From contig LFTF01000025.1 in assembly GCA_001512945.1 (NCBI GenBank), forward strand, positions 4,284 through 11,624: 7,341 bases of DNA, in the 5' to 3' direction. The stretch is from Clostridiales bacterium DTU023 (GTDB lineage: Bacteria; Bacillota; Clostridia; Saccharofermentanales; DTU023). Of the stretch, positions 1 to 6,793 are shown piece by piece. Every line of letters begins with the position of its first letter. Position 1 is the first letter of the stretch. A program made the position numbers and the translations under genes. Under the pieces are notes generated by a model. That model ran no database searches. It saw only the letters and a list, made by a program, of their open reading frames with translations, and was not told where the DNA came from.

Positions 1-169
1 GCTCATCCTTGAAGTGCTCGAAAACGCGCCACGCAGCTTGACGTCTCTTTCGGAAGTGTGCGGGATAAGTCACAGAGAGGTGGCGTATCGGATCGCCATT
101 CTCCAAAAAGAAGGTCATATTCTCATGAGCCGCGGGCTATACACACGTGCCAATCTTCAGCGGATCTGA
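1..169 (+). CDS. dprA: Probable DprA/Smf C-terminal winged-helix domain, 3' partial
   Basis: The frame beginning at base 2 is open for 55 codons and stops at TGA 167-169; the gene begins outside the window. The residues read as a small helix-turn-helix unit: a leading helix (LILEVLENAP), a second helix (SLTSLSEVCG), a recognition-type helix (SHREVAYRIAILQKEG) and a short wing with a glycine (LMSRGLYTRAN). This is the layout of the winged-helix domain at the end of many DprA proteins, which load RecA on incoming single-stranded DNA during transformation. The Rossmann-fold core that would prove DprA is not in the window. The call therefore rests on this domain plus position, since dprA lies directly before topA in many Bacillota. 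Another winged-helix protein cannot be excluded. Confidence 0.72.
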   Translation, partial: LILEVLENAPRSLTSLSEVCGISHREVAYRIAILQKEGHILMSRGLYTRANLQRI

Positions 170-178
170 ACATTGGCT

Positions 179-207
179 TTGACAGATACGTGTTTGTCCA
201 GTATAAA
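179..207 (+). promoter_or_regulatory. Sigma-A-type promoter for topA
   Basis: A perfect -35 box TTGACA (179-184) is followed by a 17-nt spacer and a -10 box TATAAA (202-207, five of six consensus bases). Transcription would start near 213-215 and give a leader of about 27 nt before the topA ATG at 241. The leader contains a purine-rich ribosome binding site (AAAAGGAA, 225-232). The promoter begins nine bases after the stop of the upstream gene, so topA can be expressed independently of it. Seen directly in the sequence; activity is inferred. Confidence 0.8.
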
Positions 208-240
208 ATGGTATGAATTTAGATAAAAGGAATAACAAGC

Positions 241-2418
241 ATGACTAAAACACTGGTTGTAGTGGAATCACCCGCCAAAGCCAAAACAATCGCCCGATAT
301 CTCGGCAAAGATTACGATGTTCGTGCATCGGTGGGACATATTCGTGACCTGCCAGCAGGAACGTTGGGCGTCGATGTAAAAAATAATTTTCAGCCTATGT
401 ATCTTACGATGCCAGGTAAAGAGAAGATTGTGGGGGAATTGCGCACGGCCTCCAGCAAAGCGGACAATATTTTGCTTGCGACGGACCCTGACAGGGAAGG
501 CGAAGCGATCGCTTGGCATCTTGCGCATATACTCGATATTGACGTACAGAGTCCATGCCGAATCGCATTTAACGAGATTACGGCAAACGCTGTCAGCAAT
601 GCCGTCAAAGATCCCACCCCGGTCAACACTAATCTCGTCAATGCACAACAATCCAGGCGCATTCTGGATCGCCTTGTCGGTTATGAGTTGAGTCCTTTTC
701 TTTGGCAAAAGATAAAAAAGGGGTTATCGGCCGGACGCGTTCAGAGTGTTGCGACTAGAATGATTGTGTTGCGCGAACGTGAGATAGACGCTTTTATTCC
801 CGAAGAGTATTGGAAGATCAAGGCATTTGTCTCTAAAACCAAAGATCAACCGTTATTTTCCGCGTTTTATCATGGAAAGAAGAAAAGCGGGCGCGTTTCG
901 CGTGTAACCATTGGTTCCAAAGCGGAACTCACGGCGCTTCTCGAAGAGTTGGATGGTTGCGATTACATTGTTGATGAGGTCAAGACAGGCACACGCAAAC
1001 GACGACCGTACGCTCCGTTTACGACAAGCACACTTCAACAAAGCGGATCTCGGGCGCTTGGGTTTACGGCAAAGCGCACAATGTTCGCTGCTCAAAAGCT
1101 GTATGAAGGTGTGGTGCTAGGCGAGCTGGGGCAAACATCGCTCGTCACGTATATCAGAACTGACTCGGTTCGTGTAACGGCGGAGGCTGTCACCGCGGCA
1201 CGTGAACTGGTCGCCAATACATACGGTGACTCATACCTTCCTGCCAAATCACCTTTTTACCGCAATAAAAGCAAATCGCAAGACGCGCATGAAGCAATAC
1301 GCCCGTCGCATTTTGACCTGCCGCCCGAGCGTGTGAAACCCTATCTCACCAGTGATCAGTTCCGACTTTACGATATGATCTGGAAACGATTTATTGCCTC
1401 CCAGATGGTAGCTGCTACCTATAAAAAAGGGACGATTGATATCGTTGCCGGCGATAACTTGTTCCGGGCGTTAGGTGAATCGCTCCTTTTCCCTGGCTGG
1501 CTTGCGCTTTATGGCGCTACTGGCGAGGAAGAAGAAGAGACGCGTAAAAAGGATAGCAAGGACAGTGATGATCAAACTGAACTTATCAATCTTCCCGAAC
1601 TAGAGGCGGGAGACCAGTTAATACTTGACAGGCTCGAGCCTGAACAGAAATTTACGCAGCCACCGGCTCGCTATACAGAGGCGTCCCTGATCAGTGAAAT
1701 GGAAAAACTCGGCATCGGGCGTCCCTCGACATACGCTCCGACTATTTCTACTCTCTTTGATCGACTATACGTTGAGCGCGAGGCAAGGCAATTGAAGCCC
1801 ACAGAGCTTGGAGTGACCGTTACAGTCATGCTGGAAGAGCATTTTAGAAATATTGTAGACACCGACTTCACGGCGAAGATGGAGAGTGAGCTTGACGAGG
1901 TAGAATCTGGCTCGCGTGACTGGGTGGAAGTCCTGAGAGCATTCTACGGTCCCTTCCATGAAGACGTTATAAAAGCCAAGAAGAACGCTGAGAAGATTGT
2001 AATAGAGGTTGTGCCAACAGGAAAAAAATGCCCTGAATGTAAAGAAGGTGATCTCGTTTTCCGGGATGGACGCTATGGCAAATTTATTGCGTGCTCACGT
2101 TTCCCCGAATGCAAATTCACAGAGGCCATCTCAGAACCGACCAATGCCCATTGCCCCCAATGTGGTTCAGTGATCCGTGAACGAAAGATTCGGCGCGGGA
2201 ATAAACTCTATTTCTGCGAGAAAACCAAGGATCCTGAATGTGATTTCACAAGTTTTGATCTTCCAATCGATGACAAATTCTGTGAAACTTGCAATAGCTA
2301 TATGGTGCTGAAACGGTTCCGAGGGCGGACATATGAACGCTGTTCCAACAAAGAATGTGCCTCGAACAAAAAAACTGCAAAAAAATCCAAAGACTCGACA
2401 GACAAAAGTGAAGACTGA
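241..2418 (+). CDS. topA: DNA topoisomerase I (type IA)
   Basis: The 725-residue protein relaxes negatively supercoiled DNA by cutting one strand through a 5'-phosphotyrosine link. The N-terminal Toprim domain has the conserved Glu in VVVESPAK (E9) and the metal-binding DxDxE at D82, D84 and E86. Further family motifs are GLSAGRVQSVA (161-171), the catalytic tyrosine Y304 in TYIRTDS, HEAIRP (350-355), YTEASLI (478-484) and GIGRPSTYAPT (491-501). Three C-terminal zinc ribbons have cysteines at 597/600/618/624, 638/641/659/667 and 681/684/701/706, followed by a short lysine-rich tail. A charged stretch rich in Glu, Lys and Asp lies around residues 426-445. Length and domain order fit Bacillota TopA. 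The ATG start has a ribosome binding site about 9 nt upstream and its own strong promoter. trmFO follows after 18 nt, so the two are probably cotranscribed. Confidence 0.98.
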   Translation: MTKTLVVVESPAKAKTIARYLGKDYDVRASVGHIRDLPAGTLGVDVKNNFQPMYLTMPGKEKIVGELRTASSKADNILLATDPDREGEAIAWHLAHILDIDVQSPCRIAFNEITANAVSNAVKDPTPVNTNLVNAQQSRRILDRLVGYELSPFLWQKIKKGLSAGRVQSVATRMIVLREREIDAFIPEEYWKIKAFVSKTKDQPLFSAFYHGKKKSGRVSRVTIGSKAELTALLEELDGCDYIVDEVKTGTRKRRPYAPFTTSTLQQSGSRALGFTAKRTMFAAQKLYEGVVLGELGQTSLVTYIRTDSVRVTAEAVTAARELVANTYGDSYLPAKSPFYRNKSKSQDAHEAIRPSHFDLPPERVKPYLTSDQFRLYDMIWKRFIASQMVAATYKKGTIDIVAGDNLFRALGESLLFPGWLALYGATGEEEEETRKKDSKDSDDQTELINLPELEAGDQLILDRLEPEQKFTQPPARYTEASLISEMEKLGIGRPSTYAPTISTLFDRLYVEREARQLKPTELGVTVTVMLEEHFRNIVDTDFTAKMESELDEVESGSRDWVEVLRAFYGPFHEDVIKAKKNAEKIVIEVVPTGKKCPECKEGDLVFRDGRYGKFIACSRFPECKFTEAISEPTNAHCPQCGSVIRERKIRRGNKLYFCEKTKDPECDFTSFDLPIDDKFCETCNSYMVLKRFRGRTYERCSNKECASNKKTAKKSKDSTDKSED

Positions 2419-2436
2419 GAGCGGAGCACTGTCGAA

Positions 2437-3816
2437 ATGAAGCGTATCATCGTGGTCGGCGCAGGTCTGGCCGGATCTGAGGCCGCACTTACGGCCGCCC
2501 GCCTAGGCGCCCAGGTTACTTTGATTGATATGAAACCGGGTCAACGCACGCCTGCGCATCATTGCTCTTCTTTTGCAGAACTTGTCTGTAGCAATTCACT
2601 TAAATCTAATCGGCCCGATACAGCACAAGGACTTCTCAAAGAAGAACTTCGCGCGCTTGGCTGTGAACTCCTTGAGATAGCCAATTCGACATCTGTGGCT
2701 GCCGGCGGTGCGCTCGCCGTCGACCGTGTGTTGTTTTCTTGTGCTGTGACTCACCGGATCACCGGCAATCCGGCGATTCAAGTGGTCGAGAAGGAAATCA
2801 GTTCGCTTGAATCACTGCTCGATGATGACAGCGTGGTCATTGTCGCAACAGGTCCGCTGACTTCCGGTGGACTGTATAACTCGATACAGGACTTTACGGG
2901 TGGGGAGGGGTTGCATTTTTTTGATGCCGCCGCACCCGTAATCGACGTTTCGTCTATCGACATGACCTGTGCATTTCGCGCCTCTCGTTATGACAAGGGG
3001 GGACCTGACTATATCAACTGCCCGCTTAACAAAGAGGAATACATTGCGTTTCGCGAGGCATTAATTAATGCTCAAACGGCTCCTGTCAAAGACTTCGATG
3101 AGATTTATTTCAAAGACTGCCAGCCGATTGAAGTCCTGGCTTCTCGGGGAGAGGACACGATGCGTTTTGGTCCCCTGCGTCCGGTGGGGCTCAATGATCC
3201 CGTTACAGGCAAACGCCCATACGCGTGCCTGCAATTGCGCAAAGAGGATCTGGCAGGGACGATGCATTCTCCCGTCGGCTTTCAGACACGACTGACTTTC
3301 CCTGAACAGCGACGTGTCTTTGGTCTGATTCCCGCACTCAAGGATGCCGTCTACTATCGATACGGTGTTATGCACCGAAATTCATTTCTTAACGGTCCCC
3401 TTGTTTTTAAAACGGGTTTCAGGAGTCAAAGTGATGACCGCCTATATTTTGCAGGTCAGCTGTCAGGATTGGAGGGGTATGTCGAAGCGATCGCTTCCGG
3501 ACTTGTCTCTGCTTTGCAGGCGGTGGCCCAAGCAAAAGGATTTTGCGAAACATGGATGGATTACCTGATTCCCTCCGAGAAGACAATGATCGGAGCACTT
3601 GCCTCATGGGTGTCCAACGCGAACTGTGAATCATTTCAACCCATGAATGCTAACTTTGGCCTTTTGCCTATTGATCAGCAGGAGAGAAAAATTAGAAAAC
3701 AAGAGAGATCTGAACTACGTGTTGCTGCATCAGCGATAGCCATCGCGAAAACAGCGATGGCGGTGGAAGATCTTCTCTTGTCTGAATCGCCGGATGATCG
3801 CCGGCTCAGAGGATGA
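2437..3816 (+). CDS. trmFO: TrmFO, folate- and FAD-dependent tRNA (uracil-54-C5)-methyltransferase
   Basis: TrmFO (formerly Gid) makes 5-methyluridine at position 54 of the tRNA T-loop. It uses methylenetetrahydrofolate as carbon donor and reduced FAD, unlike the SAM-dependent TrmA of enterobacteria. The 459-residue product opens with a dinucleotide-binding motif (VVGAGLAGSEAA, glycines 8, 10 and 13). FAELVCSNSLKSN carries C51, and C228 in KDCQPIE matches the catalytic cysteine region of Bacillus subtilis TrmFO (C53 and C226). Other family motifs are ATGPLTSGGLY (from 137), FGPLRPVGL (from 244) and the C-terminal FAD motif GQLSGLEGYVE (from 340). Length is slightly above the usual 435-450. 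The ATG has a modest ribosome binding site (GCGGAG, 2421-2426) 18 nt after the topA stop. The topA-trmFO pair is common in Bacillota. Confidence 0.97.
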   Translation: MKRIIVVGAGLAGSEAALTAARLGAQVTLIDMKPGQRTPAHHCSSFAELVCSNSLKSNRPDTAQGLLKEELRALGCELLEIANSTSVAAGGALAVDRVLFSCAVTHRITGNPAIQVVEKEISSLESLLDDDSVVIVATGPLTSGGLYNSIQDFTGGEGLHFFDAAAPVIDVSSIDMTCAFRASRYDKGGPDYINCPLNKEEYIAFREALINAQTAPVKDFDEIYFKDCQPIEVLASRGEDTMRFGPLRPVGLNDPVTGKRPYACLQLRKEDLAGTMHSPVGFQTRLTFPEQRRVFGLIPALKDAVYYRYGVMHRNSFLNGPLVFKTGFRSQSDDRLYFAGQLSGLEGYVEAIASGLVSALQAVAQAKGFCETWMDYLIPSEKTMIGALASWVSNANCESFQPMNANFGLLPIDQQERKIRKQERSELRVAASAIAIAKTAMAVEDLLLSESPDDRRLRG

Positions 3817-3847
3817 CGCACAGTGATTTGCGTTCTATGATGATTGT

Positions 3848-5002
3848 ATGGTAACTACAAACCCAACGATTATGTCAACACAAGCGGATAATCTGACTTC
3901 CTCCTACGTCTACGATTTGCCGCAATCCCTGATTGCGCATCATCCTGCAGATGTGAGAGACCAATCGAGACTGCTCGTCATGCATGGCGATGGTTGTCTT
4001 GAACACAAGGTGTTTACGGATTTAAAGACTTATCTCCGTCCGGGAGATTGCCTGGTTCTAAACGATACACGAGTAATCCCTGCAAGGCTTATGGGCAAAC
4101 GGGCACAAACAGGCGGCGCGGTAGAGTTTCTTCTGCTGCGCTGTTTGTACGAAAAAACATGGAGGGTGCTCGTCAAACCAGGCCGAAATGCGAGAATAGG
4201 CGAGCATGTCGTTTTTGGAACAGGCGAGCTGGAAGCCGTCGTCGATGACATTGAAGGCGATGGATCCCGAATTGTCACCTTTTCATGCCAGGGCGATCTG
4301 CTCGATCGTGTTGAGCAACTGGGTGAGATGCCCCTTCCGCCTTACATTCATGAAAATCTGGATGATCCCTCCCGATATCAGACGGTATATGCGAATAACC
4401 CAGGATCAGCTGCTGCACCGACCGCCGGACTTCATTTTACGGATTCTTTATTAAAAGAGATCGAAGCGATGGGCGTGGCAATTGCGCGTTTGACACTTCA
4501 CGTTGGACTTGGGACATTTCGCCCGGTTAAGGAATTGATTATCACCGACCATGTCATGCATTGTGAATCGTTCATTCTCGACGAAGACGCTGTCAACACA
4601 ATCACAATGACAAAAGCAGCGGGAGGACGAGTGATCGCAGTTGGCACGACCAGCTGCCGTGTACTGGAAAGTGTGGCGCTCAGTCAGATTGACCGAGAAG
4701 GACAACACGGTTCACCTATACGGTTACGACCGACCTCCGGTGAAACAGAACTATTCATTTCTCCCGGATTTACATTCAGAGTTGTGGACGCGATGATCAC
4801 CAATTTTCATTTGCCGGGTTCGACACTCCTGATGCTTGTATCAGCGCTGATGGGACGTGACCAGATGTTAAAGGCTTATCACGTTGCAGTTGAAGACAGT
4901 TATCGTTTTTTCAGCTTCGGGGATGCGATGCTTCTTCTGCCCCATGATGCGCAATACCGAGAAAATCTACACACACAAAGCAACATCGACGGAAGAGGTT
5001 AA
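3848..5002 (+). CDS. queA: QueA, SAM:tRNA ribosyltransferase-isomerase
   Basis: QueA transfers and isomerises the ribosyl part of S-adenosylmethionine onto preQ1 at tRNA position 34, giving epoxyqueuosine. Family motifs are RDQSRLL near the N-terminus, GDCLVLNDTRVIPARL (66-81), AAPTAGLHFT (189-198), LHVGLGTFRPV (217-227) and TNFHLPGSTLLMLVSA (318-333), then SYRFFSFGDAM near the end. The 384 residues exceed the usual 340-356: about ten extra residues precede the normal start region (YDLPQSLIAHHP) and about twenty follow the last motif. The start is uncertain. ATG 3848 and the in-frame ATG 3872 (376 residues) both lack a clear Shine-Dalgarno site, and a TGA at 3824-3826 rules out a longer form. 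It lies 31 nt after trmFO and 2 nt before tgt, so it is probably translated from a common mRNA. Confidence 0.96.
   Translation: MVTTNPTIMSTQADNLTSSYVYDLPQSLIAHHPADVRDQSRLLVMHGDGCLEHKVFTDLKTYLRPGDCLVLNDTRVIPARLMGKRAQTGGAVEFLLLRCLYEKTWRVLVKPGRNARIGEHVVFGTGELEAVVDDIEGDGSRIVTFSCQGDLLDRVEQLGEMPLPPYIHENLDDPSRYQTVYANNPGSAAAPTAGLHFTDSLLKEIEAMGVAIARLTLHVGLGTFRPVKELIITDHVMHCESFILDEDAVNTITMTKAAGGRVIAVGTTSCRVLESVALSQIDREGQHGSPIRLRPTSGETELFISPGFTFRVVDAMITNFHLPGSTLLMLVSALMGRDQMLKAYHVAVEDSYRFFSFGDAMLLLPHDAQYRENLHTQSNIDGRG
4991..4998 (+). promoter_or_regulatory. Ribosome binding site that fixes the TTG start of tgt
   Basis: GGAAGAGG at the very end of queA ends six bases before TTG 5005-5007. No ATG or GTG lies at a better distance in the tgt frame, and the protein read from this TTG matches the usual N-terminus of Tgt. 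The site overlaps the last codons of queA, so translation of the two genes is probably coupled. Confidence 0.75.
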
Positions 5003-5004
5003 AT

Positions 5005-6138
5005 TTGCAGGCAGTTACTTACGAATTGAAACATGTTTGCCGACAGAGTGGCGCGCGCTACGGTGTTGTGACAACACCTCATGGTTCTTTTGAGACACCG
5101 GTCTTCATGCCTGTAGGCACAAGAGCTACAGTCAAGACAATGACACCGGAAGAGCTCAAAACGATCGGTGCTCGGATCATTCTCGGCAATACGTACCATC
5201 TTTGGATGCGCCCAGGTGAAGAGATTGTAAAGGAAATGGGAGGTCTTCACACATTTATGAATTGGGATCGCCCGATCTTGACCGATAGCGGCGGATTTCA
5301 AATATTTTCTTTGGCCAAGCCCAAAGATATTGTTGAAGAGGGCGTTCATTTTCGCTCACACATAGACGGGTCTAGTCATTTTCTAACACCAGAAAAAGCA
5401 GTTGCCATTCAGGAATCACTCGGTTCCGACATTATGATGCAGCTGGACGAATGTACGCCATGGCCTGCAGATGAGGATTATGTGCGTCAATCTCTCGAGC
5501 GCACGACGCGGTGGCTTGATCGCGCTGTCCGTGTTTGGAACAATCCGCAAAAACAGTCGCTATTTGGGATCGTGCAGGGCGGTACCGTTGAACAGCTTCG
5601 CATCCAGAGTGTCAAAGAAATTACTTCGTTTGATCTGCCTGGATATGGCATCGGCGGACTTTCAGTGGGTGAACCTGCCCACTTGATGTATGCGATGATT
5701 GAAGCCATCATGCCATTTCTGCCGACAGACAAGCCCCGCTATCTTATGGGTGTCGGTTCGCCTGACTATCTAGTTGAAGGCTCGGTGCGTGGAGTTGATA
5801 TGTTTGACTGCGTCTTTCCAACCCGTATCGGACGAAACGGAACAGCTCTGACATGGAGTGGTCGCGTTAACACTCGGAACGCTTGCCATCAACGGTCTAA
5901 TATGCCGCTAGACCCTGATTGCGATTGCTATGTTTGTCAAAATTACACACGCGCGTACCTGCATCACCTGATCCGTTGCGGGGAAATCCTTGGTTTGCGT
6001 CTGCTGTCATGGCATAATCTTGCTTTCCTGATGAACTTGATGGGGAAGATCCGAGAGGCCATTCAGGAGGATCGATTACTCACATTTCGTGATGAGTTTT
6101 TTGATCGTTATGTTGTGCGCAGCGGTAAGTCAATCTGA
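5005..6138 (+). CDS. tgt: Tgt, queuine/preQ1 tRNA-guanine transglycosylase
   Basis: Tgt exchanges the wobble guanine 34 of tRNA Asn, Asp, His and Tyr for preQ1, the step before QueA acts. The 377-residue protein has SFETPVFMPVGT near residues 28-39 and LTDSGGFQIFSL with the general acid/base Asp D94. FGIVQGG and GGLSVGEP form the substrate pocket region, and D268 in GVDMFDCVFPTR matches the nucleophile D264 of the E. coli enzyme. The zinc site is complete: C306, C308 and C311 in CDCYVC, with H337 in SWHN. The start is TTG, only two bases after the queA stop, supported by a ribosome binding site at 4991-4998. Length is normal for bacterial Tgt. It sits between queA and yajC, as in many bacteria, and nothing in the protein looks damaged. 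Confidence 0.98.
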   Translation: MQAVTYELKHVCRQSGARYGVVTTPHGSFETPVFMPVGTRATVKTMTPEELKTIGARIILGNTYHLWMRPGEEIVKEMGGLHTFMNWDRPILTDSGGFQIFSLAKPKDIVEEGVHFRSHIDGSSHFLTPEKAVAIQESLGSDIMMQLDECTPWPADEDYVRQSLERTTRWLDRAVRVWNNPQKQSLFGIVQGGTVEQLRIQSVKEITSFDLPGYGIGGLSVGEPAHLMYAMIEAIMPFLPTDKPRYLMGVGSPDYLVEGSVRGVDMFDCVFPTRIGRNGTALTWSGRVNTRNACHQRSNMPLDPDCDCYVCQNYTRAYLHHLIRCGEILGLRLLSWHNLAFLMNLMGKIREAIQEDRLLTFRDEFFDRYVVRSGKSI

Positions 6139-6140
6139 TT

Positions 6141-6174
6141 GAACGCGACAGAGACTGTTTGCGTTCGCGTTTTA
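6141..6174 (+). terminator. Possible weak intrinsic terminator after tgt
   Basis: GAACGC (6141-6146) pairs exactly with GCGTTC (6161-6166). Inside it, ACAG (6148-6151) pairs with CTGT (6155-6158) around a three-base loop, with a small internal bulge. The stem is followed by CGCG and then only four T residues (6170-6173), with a longer T-run further on (6185-6189). It starts two bases after the tgt stop. The hairpin is real on paper, but the T-tract is short and displaced, so termination may be partial or absent. Confidence 0.4.
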
Positions 6175-6183
6175 TGTTACACT
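6155..6183 (+). promoter_or_regulatory. Weak promoter candidate for yajC
   Basis: TGTTACACT (6175-6183) reads as an extended -10 element (TGn followed by TACACT, four of six consensus bases). At 17 nt upstream the -35 position is CTGTTT (6155-6160), which is poor. If used, it would give a leader of roughly 75 nt before yajC. The -35 region lies in the right arm of the hairpin after tgt. A purely cotranscribed yajC is the main alternative. Confidence 0.3.
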
Positions 6184-6267
6184 CTTTTTGTCCGGAAAGC
6201 TCTGTGAGGCACAATACTTTACTATCGCTAACCGAACCAATGACATATCAAATCGAGGAGGATCAAC

Positions 6268-6618
6268 ATGACCTTATACCCATTGTTGCTGGAAGCTGCT
6301 GAAACAGCTGCAGAGCAAAAACCCGGAGGCAGTATTGTTAGCTTGCTTTACACCATGCTTCCGTTCATTCTGATCGTCGGCGTAATGTACTTTTTTACCA
6401 TCCGCCCGCAGAAGAAGAGAGAGAAGAAGCTTAAAGAAACAATCGCTTCGATGAGACCTGGCGACAAAGTTATGTCCATTGGTGGCATTGTCGGCCGCAT
6501 TGCGAATATCTCTGATGATGAAGTGACAATCTATTCTGGTGTTGCCAATACGATGCTTACCTTTAAAAAATCGGCTATAAGCACTGTATACCCACGAGCA
6601 TCCGACGAAGCAGATTAA
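6268..6618 (+). CDS. yajC: YajC, SecDF-associated preprotein translocase subunit
   Basis: YajC is a small single-span membrane protein that associates with SecDF and the SecYEG protein-export channel. The 116-residue product has a short N-terminal segment and one hydrophobic helix at about residues 24-45, ending in the family hallmark IRPQKKREKK (45-54). The cytoplasmic part contains the conserved MRPGDKVMSIGGIVGRI, then a small beta-rich domain and an acidic tail. Length is typical. The ATG has the best ribosome binding site in the window (GAGGAGG, 6255-6261, six bases away). It follows tgt as in many genomes, but secDF, a frequent next gene, is absent here. A strong terminator closes the unit 56 nt downstream. 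Confidence 0.96.
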   Translation: MTLYPLLLEAAETAAEQKPGGSIVSLLYTMLPFILIVGVMYFFTIRPQKKREKKLKETIASMRPGDKVMSIGGIVGRIANISDDEVTIYSGVANTMLTFKKSAISTVYPRASDEAD

Positions 6619-6658
6619 ATCAAAATTGCTTGATCCGGCTGCAAAACGACCAGATCAA
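6619..6658 (+). repeat. Small overlapping inverted repeats after yajC
   Basis: TTGATCCGG (6630-6638) can pair with CCAGATCAA (6650-6658), giving six plus two base pairs around one mismatch with an 11-nt loop. The same TTGAT can instead pair with ATCAA (6619-6623) directly after the yajC stop, so the two hairpins exclude each other. There is no T-run behind either one. It may protect the mRNA end or be chance; function unknown. Confidence 0.35.
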
Positions 6659-6673
6659 ATATCTTTTGCCGAG

Positions 6674-6706
6674 AAGTCTGTGTATCAACGAATACACAGA
6701 CTTTTT
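6674..6706 (+). terminator. Intrinsic terminator of the yajC transcript
   Basis: AAGTCTGTGTAT (6674-6685) and ATACACAGACTT (6692-6703) form a perfect 12-bp stem with a six-base loop. Five T residues run from 6702 to 6706, the first two lying in the stem. No matching T-run follows the stem on the minus strand, so it works rightward only. It separates the topA-to-yajC genes from dnaG. Confidence 0.9.
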
Positions 6707-6730
6707 AGGTGATGGCAGATGCTGTATAAT
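6702..6730 (+). promoter_or_regulatory. Promoter candidate P1 for dnaG
   Basis: TATAAT (6725-6730) is a perfect -10 box. The -35 position at 17 nt spacing is TTTTTA (6702-6707), a poor match that is formed by the T-tract of the terminator. Transcription would start near 6737, giving a leader of about 57 nt before the dnaG TTG. Confidence 0.5.
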
Positions 6731-6758
6731 TGACATGAAGACTTCTGGCTGCGAAAAT
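6730..6758 (+). promoter_or_regulatory. Promoter candidate P2 for dnaG, overlapping P1
   Basis: A perfect -35 box TTGACA (6730-6735) shares its first T with the -10 box of P1. Seventeen bases later lies GAAAAT (6753-6758), which matches the -10 consensus at four of six positions but lacks the important first T. Transcription would start near 6765, about 29 nt before the dnaG start. Which of P1 and P2 is used cannot be told from sequence. Confidence 0.42.
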
Positions 6759-6776
6759 GTATCATTCAGCTAAAAG

Positions 6777-6788
6777 AGTGGAGCCACT
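6777..6788 (+). promoter_or_regulatory. dnaG ribosome binding site inside a small dyad
   Basis: AGTGGAG (6777-6783) is the only purine-rich site before TTG 6794, ten bases away, and so supports that start. AGTGG is mirrored by CCACT (6784-6788), so a four-pair stem with loop GAGC could partly hide the site. The stem is short and may not be stable by itself. Confidence 0.45.
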
Positions 6789-6793
6789 AATCA

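Noticed and set aside
268..708. Minus-strand open frame of 146 codons inside topA
   Set aside because: It lies opposite a topA region full of conserved motifs, has no recognisable domain and no ribosome binding site that I can see; a shadow of the real gene.
1516..1575. Acidic and lysine-rich insertion in topA as a sign of a fusion or frameshift
   Set aside because: A charged, variable linker at this place is common in Bacillota TopA, and the frame and motifs continue correctly on both sides.
3817..3847. preQ1 riboswitch before queA
   Set aside because: The 31-nt gap is too short and lacks the C-rich hairpin and A-rich tail of preQ1 aptamers. The known switches usually precede queuosine precursor synthesis or transport genes.
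4999..5349. Minus-strand open frame of 116 codons over the start of tgt
   Set aside because: It is opposite conserved tgt sequence, and its product shows no family motif or plausible expression signal.
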